A stretch of DNA of 11,776 bases from NCBI GenBank assembly GCA_934434905.1, contig CAKSAI010000071.1, positions 1 to 11,776 on the forward strand, in the 5' to 3' direction. A model generated the notes under the pieces. It made no database searches, was not told the origin of the DNA, and saw only the letters and a program-made list of their open reading frames with translations. Origin of the DNA: an uncultured Lachnospiraceae bacterium (GTDB taxonomy: Bacteria > Bacillota > Clostridia > Lachnospirales > Lachnospiraceae). How positions within the stretch are numbered: position 1 is the first letter of the stretch; every line of letters begins with the position of its first letter. Made by a program: the position numbers and the translations under genes. This document shows positions 1-7,185 of this stretch, piece after piece.

Positions 1-1
1 C

Positions 2-1558
2 GCGAAAGCCAAAAAGCAACTGGAGCAGCTTAGGGAGAGAGCCACGCGGGAGACAGGGCCGGAGCAGGCGGCTATCTTCGAGGTGTATCAGATGATTCTG
101 GAGGATAGTCAGTTTGGCGATTCTGTGAGAAGTATCATTCGGAAGGAACATGCAGACGCCGTATATGCTGTGACAAAGACACGCGATCAGCTTGCAGCGC
201 TGTTTGCCGGGATGGATGATGCATATATGAAGGAACGTGCGGCGGATATTGTCGATGTGTCTGAACGGGTGCTGGAAGCGCTGGAAGAAAAGGACGGAAA
301 CCACATTGGTGAAGCGCAGGCAGGAGCGGAAGAGCCCTACATTTTGCTTGCAGAGAATCTTCTGCCGTCGGAGACTGTACAGCTCGACAAGAGCAAGGTG
401 CTGGCCTTTGTCACAGCCGGAGGCTCCCCCAATTCTCATGTGGCGATTCTTGCTAAAGCCATGGGGATTCCGGCAGTGGTTAACGCGGATATCCCTCTGA
501 AGAAGATGACAGACAAGGCGAGCGGGCATGCGAATGCCGGAATCGAACCTGCCGATGGGGACAGCGGGATTATAGAACAAAACATCGGAATCGTAGATGG
601 CACGGATGGGACATTTTATCTTGATCCAGATGAAAAAACTCTTGCAGACATGCAACGGCTTGCCCGTGATATGCAGGCGCAAGATGAGGAACTGTATAAA
701 TTAAAAGGAAAGGAAACCCGTACGCCGGACGGGCGGAGGGTTCTGCTGTATGCCAACATCGGCGGGGAGGAGGATCTCGCTGCAGCGATTGATAATGATG
801 CGGAAGGAATTGGTCTTTTCCGTAGTGAATTCCTGTATCTGGGAAGGAACGACTGGCCGGGGGAAGAGGAGCAGTTTGCTGTATACAAGAGAGTTGCACA
901 GGCCATGGAAGGAAAACGGGTGATCATTCGGACCATGGACATTGGAGCAGATAAAGCTTGCGAATACTTTGGGCTTAAGCCGGAGGAGAATCCGGCCATG
1001 GGTTGCCGGGGAATCCGCGTGAGCCTTGCCCGGCCGGAAGTGTTTAGGACTCAGTTGCGGGCCATATTCCGGGCGGCGGCCTTCGGACAGGTGGCGGTGA
1101 TGTACCCCATGATCATCGGTGTGGAGGAGATATACAAGATCCGGGAGATCGTCCGCCAGGTGGAGACGGAGCTTAGGGAAGCAGGCGTGGAGTATCGCAG
1201 GCCGGAGCAGGGGATCATGATCGAGACGCCTGCGGCGGCCCTGGTCAGCGAAGCGCTGGCAAAGGAAGTGGATTTCTTCAGTATCGGAACCAACGACCTG
1301 ACCCAGTATACGCTAGCTGTTGACCGCCAGAATGCCGAGCTGGCAGATTATTATGACGTTCATCATCCGGCGGTGCTTGAGCTGATTGCCATGACGGTTA
1401 AGAATGCCCATAAGGCCGGGATATGGGTGGGAATCTGCGGAGAGCTGGCTGCGGACGTGAGCCTTACCGGGGAATTCCTGGCCATGGGAATCGATGAACT
1501 GTCCGTTTCACCCCGGAATATCCTTGCGGTACGGCGGGCGGTGCGGGAGATAGTATAA
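2..1558 (+). CDS. ptsI: Phosphoenolpyruvate-protein phosphotransferase (PTS enzyme I), 5' end cut by window edge
   Basis: Enzyme I takes phosphate from PEP onto a histidine and passes it to HPr, feeding all PTS sugar transporters; it acts in the cytoplasm. The reading frame is open from base 2, so the gene starts left of the window; the ATG at 83 is internal, because the preceding codons already read as the helical HPr-binding region. Visible parts in order are: HPr-binding helices; the swivelling phosphohistidine domain with GGSPNSHVAIL, whose His codon is at 437-439; then the PEP-binding TIM barrel with GIGLFRSEFLY, RTMDIGADK, NPAMGCRGIR, FFSIGTNDLTQYTLAVDR and GICGELA, whose catalytic Cys codon is at 1436-1438. 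All key residues are present. The visible 518 codons against a usual 540-575 suggest only a few dozen residues are missing. About 21 residues (521-583) look inserted after the phosphohistidine strand. A ptsH gene often lies just upstream in relatives, but that is outside this window. I see no clear terminator after the stop. Confidence 0.96.
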   Translation, partial: AKAKKQLEQLRERATRETGPEQAAIFEVYQMILEDSQFGDSVRSIIRKEHADAVYAVTKTRDQLAALFAGMDDAYMKERAADIVDVSERVLEALEEKDGNHIGEAQAGAEEPYILLAENLLPSETVQLDKSKVLAFVTAGGSPNSHVAILAKAMGIPAVVNADIPLKKMTDKASGHANAGIEPADGDSGIIEQNIGIVDGTDGTFYLDPDEKTLADMQRLARDMQAQDEELYKLKGKETRTPDGRRVLLYANIGGEEDLAAAIDNDAEGIGLFRSEFLYLGRNDWPGEEEQFAVYKRVAQAMEGKRVIIRTMDIGADKACEYFGLKPEENPAMGCRGIRVSLARPEVFRTQLRAIFRAAAFGQVAVMYPMIIGVEEIYKIREIVRQVETELREAGVEYRRPEQGIMIETPAAALVSEALAKEVDFFSIGTNDLTQYTLAVDRQNAELADYYDVHHPAVLELIAMTVKNAHKAGIWVGICGELAADVSLTGEFLAMGIDELSVSPRNILAVRRAVREIV

Positions 1559-1596
1559 AATTAGTAACAGTTCAGCCCACGCCCATTCGCATGAGT

Positions 1597-1615
1597 AAAT
1601 CTTTAAGAAATCTTT
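1597..1615. promoter_or_regulatory. Direct repeat with 11-bp period upstream of the promoter
   Basis: The octamer AAATCTTT occurs at 1597-1604 and again at 1608-1615, separated by AAG, so the two copies lie one helical turn apart. They sit about 35-50 bases upstream of the -10 box at 1649. Hexamer repeats on an 11-bp period are the usual site layout of OmpR/PhoB-type response regulators, so an activator site is a reasonable guess. No regulator is known here, and short A/T-rich repeats can arise by chance. Confidence 0.35.
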
Positions 1616-1643
1616 CGAATTTATTACACAGGAGATTAAGAAG

Positions 1644-1654
1644 TGTGGTATAAT
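1644..1654 (+). promoter_or_regulatory. Extended -10 promoter for the YfhO-GtrA-GT2 genes
   Basis: TGTGGTATAAT at 1644-1654 is a perfect TATAAT preceded by the TGn extension. No good -35 hexamer lies at 16-18 bp, which is tolerated for extended -10 promoters or for activated ones. The expected start of transcription near 1661 leaves a leader of about 70 bases before the preferred GTG at 1734. Confidence 0.6.
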
Positions 1655-1720
1655 ATAAATTTGTTGTGAAAGTGAAGGAATTGTGACAAGATTTTTTTCC
1701 GGGATTTTGAAGGAACTTAA

Positions 1721-1726
1721 GAGGAG
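1721..1726 (+). promoter_or_regulatory. Ribosome binding site that decides the start of the YfhO-family gene
   Basis: GAGGAG lies 7 bases before the GTG at 1734. The alternative in-frame GTG at 1683 has only AAGGA ending 3 bases away, which is too close. The later start is therefore preferred, and it puts a short basic N-terminus (MIRKEK) directly before the first membrane segment. Confidence 0.65.
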
Positions 1727-1733
1727 AACAAGC

Positions 1734-4361
1734 GTGATTAGAAAAGAAAAGCTATATCCGGGATTACTGTTTGCCCTTGCGGTGCTTGTGGTGATCCTGA
1801 CATACATACCGGGAAGTCTGTACGGATCTGCCTGTGACTGGTTTGCCCAGCACGTTTCCATTGCGGAGACCATGCGGCAAACCTTTCTTGCGGAAGGAAC
1901 TATATTTCCGGGCCAACTTCCTCTGGGCGGAGGAAGCAACATCTATGATTTTGCCTATTACGGATATCTTCGTCCGGATGTGCTGATCGCCTGCCTGCTT
2001 CCCGGTGTACCCATGAAGACGATTATTGCAGTCTATTCCATCGCCGGGTATATCTGTGCTGTTTTGCTGTTTTATCTCCTTTTGAAGAAAATGAAGGCTT
2101 CCGACGAGGCGGCGCTTTTGGGCGGCGTGCTGTTTCTGTGCGCCGGATGCTTCTTTCAGATACATCGGCAGATCATGTTCATCAATTATATGCCATATCT
2201 GCTGGGAGCATTACTTTGCGTGCTGCATTATCATAAGACCGGGAAGAAAGCCGCATTGATCCTGATGATGGTTTTGATCGAACTGCACAGCTACTATTAT
2301 GCCATCTCCTGTCTGCTGGTAATCTACCTGTTCTGGCTGTATACGGCGGAATGGAAGACAGGCTGGCTGGGGCGGTTCTGGGGACTAACCTGGCGCTATG
2401 CGCTTGTGGTGCTGACCTCTGTGGCTATGGCGGGGATTCTTCTGCTGCCATCGGCGGCATCCATCTTAAGCTGTGCCGGAACCAAGGATGGGGGAACCGC
2501 CAGCAGGAATCCGTTTGAATTCAACCTGGGGTTTGGATCGCTTCTCTACAGCGGATACGGACTGGGACTGACCCTTGTGGTATTGCTTTTGCTGCTCCTT
2601 GCCCTGTGCCGGAAAAAAAGCCGTATTCTGGCAGGTTTTCTGTTGTTTACACTGGTGTGCGGACTTGTGCCGCTGATTCTGAACGGGTTCCTGTATAACC
2701 GTGCGAAAATCCTGATTCCGTTTACACCGCTGGTTCTGCTTGTAGCGGTGGAGACACTCATGGACTTCTGGCAGGAACGGCGGCGGCCGCCGATTCTTGT
2801 GCTTCTTCCGGTATTTGTGGCAACATATCTGCAGTATCGGTCCTATCGGGTGATATGGGTCTGGGCGGATCTGGCGCTTGTGATCCTGCTGTTTGTAATC
2901 CTATACCTGCGGGGGCGCCAGAGGCAGGTATCCGGCGTGTTTCGACTGGCGATCATTGCCATGTGTATCTGCATTTTCAGCTACGCAATCCTGCTTCACA
3001 GAAACGATGAGATGATCGAGAAGGGGGATACCGTGACAAGCAATTTCGGGAAGGACGAGCTTGCGGAGTTCTATCAGAATGACAGCTATCGCTTTGATAC
3101 GCTTTTCCATCCCTATCAGCACAGTAACCGGCTGGTGGCATACGGAGCCGGACGGACGTCCATGTATACCTCCACTGCCAATGTCTTATACAGCCATTTC
3201 TTCTATGATGAGATTCGAAATCCAATCGGCAACAATAACCGGGTGGGGCTTTTTGATAGAGCAAATCCCTTCTTCCAGTATCTGATGGGGGTGCGTTATC
3301 TGGAAGCCAATGAGAACGTGCTTCCGGTGGGCTATGAGATACGGCAGCAGAAGGGATATGCGGTGTTGGCGGAGCGGGAGGATGTGCTGCCGCTGTGCTA
3401 CGGCACCACGGAGCTTCTTTCCGAGGATGCTTACAGGAAGCTGCATTTCCCGGAGAATCTGGAGGCACTGACGGCACGAAGTGTCGTGGCAGGTGAGAAC
3501 CGTAGCCAGGAAACGGATGAGGAGACACAGAAGACAGATGAGCAGTCTCAGAAGACGGACGTGCAGTCACAGAAAGCGGACGAGCTGATCCGGGGAGATA
3601 GCAGGTTTGAATCGCACTTTGAGGAACTGTCCATGAAAGAGGGGCAGGACTACGAGATTCAGCAGATATCCAAGAAAAAGTATACGATCACTCCGAAAGA
3701 GGCGATAACGGGTAAGATCCTGGCGGTGACCTTCCGGGTGGAGCCAAAGTCTGAGTCAGCCGTACTTATCACCATAAACGGGATTACCAATAAATTGTCA
3801 GGCGCGTCGGCGGCCTATCCCAACGGAAACAAGAATTTTACCTATATCCTTTCCTCGCCGAATCCCATGGAGGAATTCACGGTGAAAACCAGCGGGAGCT
3901 ATGAGATCTCGGATGTTCATGTCTACAGCATGGACGCCGCATATCTGGGGAACCGGACCGTGTATCCGTTGGAGGAGCAGTCGGGAAAGACGGTTGCTGA
4001 CGCAGCGGAGCAGGAGGAAAGGGACGAGCCGGAGGATATCGATGCCTTTGGTCCGGCATCAGGAAAGCCTGCCGGAAGGACTGTGGCAAGCGGAAGCATC
4101 ACCATGCCGGAGGATGGGTATTTTGTCACCTCCTATCCGTATCAGTCCGGTTACCGTGCCTATGTGGACGGAAAGGCACAGGAGATCGAGAAGGTCAACA
4201 CAGCATTTGTGGGATTCCCGCTGGAGGCAGGAACTCACGAGATCCGGCTGACGTACGAGCCGCCGCTGCAGAAGGCCGGAATGGTGCTCTCAGCAGTGGG
4301 CTGGGTGATCTGGCTTGGTATGTTGATCTCACAGGTTCGAAGATCGGAGGAAAGAAAGTGA
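1734..4361 (+). CDS. YfhO-family polytopic membrane protein, probable GT-C glycosyltransferase
   Basis: YfhO proteins are large membrane enzymes. The Bacillus and Listeria members transfer a sugar from a polyprenyl-phosphate carrier to surface polymers outside the cell. From the GTG at 1734 the product is 875 residues, normal for the family; 1683 is a less likely start. Residues 1-450 hold roughly a dozen membrane segments. An Asp in the first outer loop (GSACDWFAQH, D35) is placed where GT-C enzymes keep their catalytic acid, and GGGSNIYDFAYYGYLRP and HSYYYAISCL resemble family motifs. A large outer domain follows, ending in the family's typical beta-rich tail (SGYRAYVDGK...TAFVGFPLEAGTHEIRLTYEPP, from about residue 795) and a last membrane helix at about 848-866. 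Odd features are four 7-residue repeats at residues 589-616 and an acidic linker near residues 745-790. The stop overlaps the GtrA start, so the genes are coupled. The family assignment is firm; substrate and acceptor are unknown. Confidence 0.88.
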   Translation: MIRKEKLYPGLLFALAVLVVILTYIPGSLYGSACDWFAQHVSIAETMRQTFLAEGTIFPGQLPLGGGSNIYDFAYYGYLRPDVLIACLLPGVPMKTIIAVYSIAGYICAVLLFYLLLKKMKASDEAALLGGVLFLCAGCFFQIHRQIMFINYMPYLLGALLCVLHYHKTGKKAALILMMVLIELHSYYYAISCLLVIYLFWLYTAEWKTGWLGRFWGLTWRYALVVLTSVAMAGILLLPSAASILSCAGTKDGGTASRNPFEFNLGFGSLLYSGYGLGLTLVVLLLLLLALCRKKSRILAGFLLFTLVCGLVPLILNGFLYNRAKILIPFTPLVLLVAVETLMDFWQERRRPPILVLLPVFVATYLQYRSYRVIWVWADLALVILLFVILYLRGRQRQVSGVFRLAIIAMCICIFSYAILLHRNDEMIEKGDTVTSNFGKDELAEFYQNDSYRFDTLFHPYQHSNRLVAYGAGRTSMYTSTANVLYSHFFYDEIRNPIGNNNRVGLFDRANPFFQYLMGVRYLEANENVLPVGYEIRQQKGYAVLAEREDVLPLCYGTTELLSEDAYRKLHFPENLEALTARSVVAGENRSQETDEETQKTDEQSQKTDVQSQKADELIRGDSRFESHFEELSMKEGQDYEIQQISKKKYTITPKEAITGKILAVTFRVEPKSESAVLITINGITNKLSGASAAYPNGNKNFTYILSSPNPMEEFTVKTSGSYEISDVHVYSMDAAYLGNRTVYPLEEQSGKTVADAAEQEERDEPEDIDAFGPASGKPAGRTVASGSITMPEDGYFVTSYPYQSGYRAYVDGKAQEIEKVNTAFVGFPLEAGTHEIRLTYEPPLQKAGMVLSAVGWVIWLGMLISQVRRSEERK
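3498..3581 (+). repeat. 21-bp in-frame tandem repeat in the YfhO-family gene
   Basis: Four 21-bp units start at 3498, 3519, 3540 and 3561. The last three encode EETQKTD, EQSQKTD and VQSQKAD; the first (NRSQETD) is more diverged. The units are hydrophilic and fall in the outer domain, where they would form a flexible or helical linker. The in-frame period means gain or loss of a unit would not break the protein. Confidence 0.8.
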
Positions 4362-4762
4362 AGAAGAAGCTAAAAGAACTTTTTACATATGGGATCGGAG
4401 GAGTTCTGACCACCATCGTCAATTACATTGTTTATTTCGGCCTGGGGCTGGTCAAGGTGGATTACCTTGTAGCCAACACGCTGGCATGGGCGGTGGCGGT
4501 TGTCTTTTCCTACTGGATCAACCGCAAGGTGGTATTCGGCTCTAAGGGAAGCTGGGTCAGGGAATTCATAAGCTTTGCCGCCATGCGTCTTCTGACGCTT
4601 TGTGTGGAAAACCTGCTGCTCTATCTGGCTGTGGACCAGTTGAAAATGGGTGAAGCTGTTTCCAAGATTATCGTCAGCGTGGTGACGGTTCTGGCCAATT
4701 ACTTCATATGTCAAAAGCATATTTTTAAGAAAACCTCAGGAGGAACTACAGAAAATGAATAA
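4358..4762 (+). CDS. GtrA-family membrane protein, putative polyprenyl-phosphate-sugar flippase
   Basis: This 134-residue protein has four predicted membrane segments at about 9-29, 36-54, 69-91 and 101-117, the usual size and shape of the GtrA family. The motifs SYWINRKVVF after helix 2 and NYFICQKHIF after helix 4 are typical. GtrA-like proteins are thought to move undecaprenyl-phosphate-linked sugar across the membrane for an outward-facing glycosyltransferase. The start is GTG at 4358, with GGAGG at 4346-4350 seven bases upstream; it overlaps the YfhO stop in a GTGA arrangement. Its own stop runs 8 bases into the GT2 gene. Being flanked by a GT-C and a GT2 gene fits the flippase role well; the sugar is unknown. 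Confidence 0.9.
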   Translation: MKKKLKELFTYGIGGVLTTIVNYIVYFGLGLVKVDYLVANTLAWAVAVVFSYWINRKVVFGSKGSWVREFISFAAMRLLTLCVENLLLYLAVDQLKMGEAVSKIIVSVVTVLANYFICQKHIFKKTSGGTTENE

Positions 4763-5681
4763 ACTGACGTTGATCGTCCCCTGTTATAATGAAGAAGAAG
4801 TGCTGCCGGCCTTCTATGAGGAGACGTCGAAGGTACTGGACAGTATGACAGATGTGGAAGGAGAATTCCTGTTCGTGGATGATGGCAGCAAGGATGGAAC
4901 GCTGCGGGAGCTGCGGGCGTTAAAGGCGCGTGACAGCCGTTGCCACTACCTGTCTTTTTCCAGGAATTTCGGAAAGGAAGCGGCTATGCTTGCAGGTCTT
5001 TCGAATGCCACGGGTGACTTCTGCGTGATCATGGACGCGGATCTGCAGCATCCGCCCAGACTTCTGCCGGAGATGTATGAGCATGTAAAAAACGGGGAGT
5101 ATGACTGCTGTGCGGGCTTCCGTAAGGACCGGGAAGGAGAGAATGTGCTGCGGAGCTTCCTGTCCAAGATATTTTACAAGGTGATCCAGAAGATGAGTCA
5201 TATGAAGATGGAGGACGGTGCCGGGGATTTCCGGATGATGAGCCGTAAGATGGTGGATGCTGTCCTGGAACTGAAGGAGTACAACCGCTACATGAAGGGA
5301 ATTTTCTCTTATGTAGGCTTCGAGACCAAGTGGATTCCCTTTGAAAATGTGGAACGTGCTGCAGGAAAAACGAAATGGAGCTTTAAGAGCCTGTTTAAGT
5401 ATGCCATAGACGGAATTTTCTCCTTCTCCACCACACCCATTACCATTGCGGCTGTGCTGGGGATGATCCTGTTTGTGCTGTCCATGATCTACGGACTGTG
5501 TACCGGAATCAGCACCCTGGTCTTTGGCAATAAGGTGGATGGCTACACCACCATTGTCTGCCTGATCCTGCTTCTGAACGGTATCCAGCTGCTAGTGATC
5601 TCTATTTTAGGGGAGTACATTTCCAAGAATTATATGGAGAGCAAGGGGAGACCGATTTATATTGTAAAAGAAAAAGAGTAA
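4755..5681 (+). CDS. Family 2 glycosyltransferase, polyprenyl-phosphate glycosyltransferase (CsbB/GtrB-like)
   Basis: This 308-residue protein is expected to transfer a sugar from a nucleotide donor to undecaprenyl phosphate on the cytoplasmic face. The GT-A domain shows VPCYNEEEVL, VDDGSKDGT (residues 41-49), the metal-binding MDADLQHPP (93-101), GDFRMM (157-162) and RYMKGIFSYVGF (178-189). Two C-terminal membrane helices lie at about 228-250 and 265-288, followed by a short basic cytoplasmic tail, as in CsbB, GtrB and YkoT-type enzymes. AGGAGG at 4738-4743 serves the ATG at 4755; the 11-base gap is long, but the 8-base overlap with the GtrA gene suggests coupled translation. It is the last gene of the cassette; a new promoter follows within 20 bases. 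Sugar specificity cannot be read from the sequence. Confidence 0.92.
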   Translation: MNKLTLIVPCYNEEEVLPAFYEETSKVLDSMTDVEGEFLFVDDGSKDGTLRELRALKARDSRCHYLSFSRNFGKEAAMLAGLSNATGDFCVIMDADLQHPPRLLPEMYEHVKNGEYDCCAGFRKDREGENVLRSFLSKIFYKVIQKMSHMKMEDGAGDFRMMSRKMVDAVLELKEYNRYMKGIFSYVGFETKWIPFENVERAAGKTKWSFKSLFKYAIDGIFSFSTTPITIAAVLGMILFVLSMIYGLCTGISTLVFGNKVDGYTTIVCLILLLNGIQLLVISILGEYISKNYMESKGRPIYIVKEKE

Positions 5682-5698
5682 CAGCTTGGCAAAAACTG

Positions 5699-5727
5699 TT
5701 GACGTTCACACTTTACCGTGTTAAAAT
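5699..5727 (+). promoter_or_regulatory. Promoter for the TrpB2-like gene
   Basis: TTGACG at 5699-5704 (5 of 6 consensus bases) is followed after 17 bp by TAAAAT at 5722-5727 (5 of 6), which also has the TGn extension at 5719-5721. This is a strong vegetative-type promoter. It shows that the TrpB2/AraC pair can be transcribed apart from the glycosylation genes upstream. Confidence 0.72.
5705..5724. promoter_or_regulatory. Operator-like inverted repeat between -35 and -10
   Basis: TTCACAC (5705-5711) and GTGTTAA (5718-5724) form inverted arms matching at 6 of 7 positions, with a 6-base centre. The repeat fills the promoter spacer, where a bound repressor would block RNA polymerase. Which protein binds is unknown; the AraC-family gene downstream is one candidate, though AraC proteins more often bind direct repeats. 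Confidence 0.4.
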
Positions 5728-5751
5728 ACAAAAGGAAATGGGAAATATAGC

Positions 5752-5777
5752 GGGATATGCAAAATCGTAAATATCCC
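5752..5777 (+). other. Short hairpin in the TrpB2 leader
   Basis: GGGATAT (5752-5758) can pair perfectly with ATATCCC (5771-5777) around a 12-base loop in the 5' leader. There is no run of T after it, so it is not a terminator. No T-box consensus is seen and the leader is too short for one. It may only affect RNA stability or access. Confidence 0.3.
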
Positions 5778-5796
5778 CAAAGTGTGGATGCAAAAG

Positions 5797-5803
5797 AAAG
5801 GAG
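5797..5803 (+). promoter_or_regulatory. Ribosome binding site that decides the TrpB2 start
   Basis: AAAGGAG at 5797-5803 lies 8 bases before the ATG at 5812. The in-frame GTG at 5782 has no such site and would add ten residues unlike the family, so 5812 is chosen. Confidence 0.8.
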
Positions 5804-5811
5804 TGCCAAAT

Positions 5812-7185
5812 ATGAGCGACAAAAAAATCCCTTACAAAATATATCTGGAAGAAAACGAGATGCCGAAGCAATGGTATAACGTGCGGGCGGATATGAAGAA
5901 TAAGCCGGCGCCGTTGCTGAATCCGGGAACCTTAAAGCCGATGAAGGCGGAAGAACTGGAGGCGGTGTTCTGCAAGGAACTGGTACAGCAGGAACTTGAC
6001 GACACGACCCCTTATATCGATATCCCGGAGGAAATCCGTGACTTCTATAAGATGTACCGTCCATCTCCCTTGGTTCGTGCTTACTGCCTGGAGAAGAAGC
6101 TTCAGACACCGGCAAAGATCTATTACAAATTCGAGGGGAACAACACCAGCGGAAGCCACAAGCTGAATTCCGCCATTGCCCAGGCATATTACGCCAAGAA
6201 GCAGGGACTTAAGGGTGTGACTACCGAGACCGGAGCCGGGCAGTGGGGAACTGCGCTTTCTATGGCGTGCTCCTATTTTGACCTGGATTGTAAAGTATAT
6301 ATGGTGAAGGTTTCCTATGAGCAGAAGCCCTTCCGTCGTGAGGTTATGCGTACCTACGGAGCCAGTGTTACACCGTCACCCTCTGAGACCACAGAGGTAG
6401 GCAAGAGAATCCTGGCAGAACATCCGGGTACCACCGGAAGCCTTGGCTGTGCCATCTCTGAGGCGGTGGAAGCAGCGACTACCAGGGAAGGTTATCGCTA
6501 CGTGCTGGGCAGCGTGCTGAACCAGGTTCTGCTTCATCAGTCCATCATTGGATTGGAGACGAAGATCGCGCTTGACAAATATGACATTACCCCGGATATC
6601 ATCATCGGCTGTGCCGGTGGCGGTTCCAATCTGGGCGGCCTGATCGCACCGTTTATGGGCGAGGTGTTAAGAGGCGAGAAGAAGTATCAGTTTATCGCGG
6701 TGGAGCCGGCTTCCTGCCCGAGCCTGACGAGAGGAAAATATGCCTACGACTTCTGCGATACCGGAAAGGTATGCCCGCTGGCGAAGATGTACACGCTGGG
6801 AAGCGGATTCATCCCGTCCCCCAATCATGCAGGCGGCCTGCGTTACCATGGCATGAGCTCTACACTGTCCCAGCTGTATGATGATGGTCTGATGGAAGCC
6901 AGAAGCGTGGAGCAGACATCTGTATTCGAGGCGGCAGAGCAGTTTGCAAGAGTAGAAGGAATCCTGCCGGCACCGGAGAGCAGCCATGCCATCCGTGTAG
7001 CCATCGACGAAGCTATGAAGTGCAAGGAGACCGGCGAGGAGAAGAACATTGTATTCGGACTTACCGGAACCGGATACTTCGATATGGTGGCCTATGAGCG
7101 CTTCCACAATGGCGAGATGAGCGATTACATCCCCACAGATGAAGAGCTTGCAGTAGGCTTTGCAGGATTGCCGAAGGTGGACTGA
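5812..7185 (+). CDS. trpB: TrpB2-type tryptophan synthase beta-like PLP enzyme
   Basis: This 457-residue PLP enzyme belongs to the TrpB2 (TrpB-like) branch, which makes tryptophan from indole and a serine-type donor. It opens with the branch's extra N-terminal segment (EENEMPKQWYNVRAD). The Schiff-base lysine is K117 in GSHKLNSA, the catalytic glutamate is E139 in TETGAGQWG (TrpB1 has GQHG), and the PLP-phosphate loop is GCAGGGSN at 266-273. RPSPL (83-87) matches the N-terminal substrate region. Length and motifs look intact. No trpA or other trp gene lies in the window, so it may act alone, for instance in indole salvage, or on another amino acid; some TrpB2 enzymes prefer phosphoserine. It has its own promoter, and its stop overlaps the AraC start by one base. 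The family call is firm; the physiological reaction is less certain. Confidence 0.93.
   Translation: MSDKKIPYKIYLEENEMPKQWYNVRADMKNKPAPLLNPGTLKPMKAEELEAVFCKELVQQELDDTTPYIDIPEEIRDFYKMYRPSPLVRAYCLEKKLQTPAKIYYKFEGNNTSGSHKLNSAIAQAYYAKKQGLKGVTTETGAGQWGTALSMACSYFDLDCKVYMVKVSYEQKPFRREVMRTYGASVTPSPSETTEVGKRILAEHPGTTGSLGCAISEAVEAATTREGYRYVLGSVLNQVLLHQSIIGLETKIALDKYDITPDIIIGCAGGGSNLGGLIAPFMGEVLRGEKKYQFIAVEPASCPSLTRGKYAYDFCDTGKVCPLAKMYTLGSGFIPSPNHAGGLRYHGMSSTLSQLYDDGLMEARSVEQTSVFEAAEQFARVEGILPAPESSHAIRVAIDEAMKCKETGEEKNIVFGLTGTGYFDMVAYERFHNGEMSDYIPTDEELAVGFAGLPKVD

Noticed and set aside
1683..1733. Earlier GTG start for the YfhO-family gene
   Set aside because: The only upstream Shine-Dalgarno-like sequence ends 3 bases before it, while the in-frame GTG at 1734 has GAGGAG at a 7-base spacing.
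5680..5700. Terminator after the GT2 gene (AACAG...CTGTT)
   Set aside because: The stem is only 5 A/T-rich pairs with an 11-base loop and no T run; it overlaps the -35 of the next promoter.
5738..5770. Ten-codon leader peptide (MGNIAGYAKS) before TrpB2, possible attenuator
   Set aside because: GGA lies only one base before its ATG, it has no Trp codons, and no terminator/antiterminator pair follows.
5782..5811. In-frame GTG extension of TrpB2 with MWMQKKGVPN
   Set aside because: There is no ribosome site for it, and it overlaps the clear AAAGGAG that serves the ATG at 5812.
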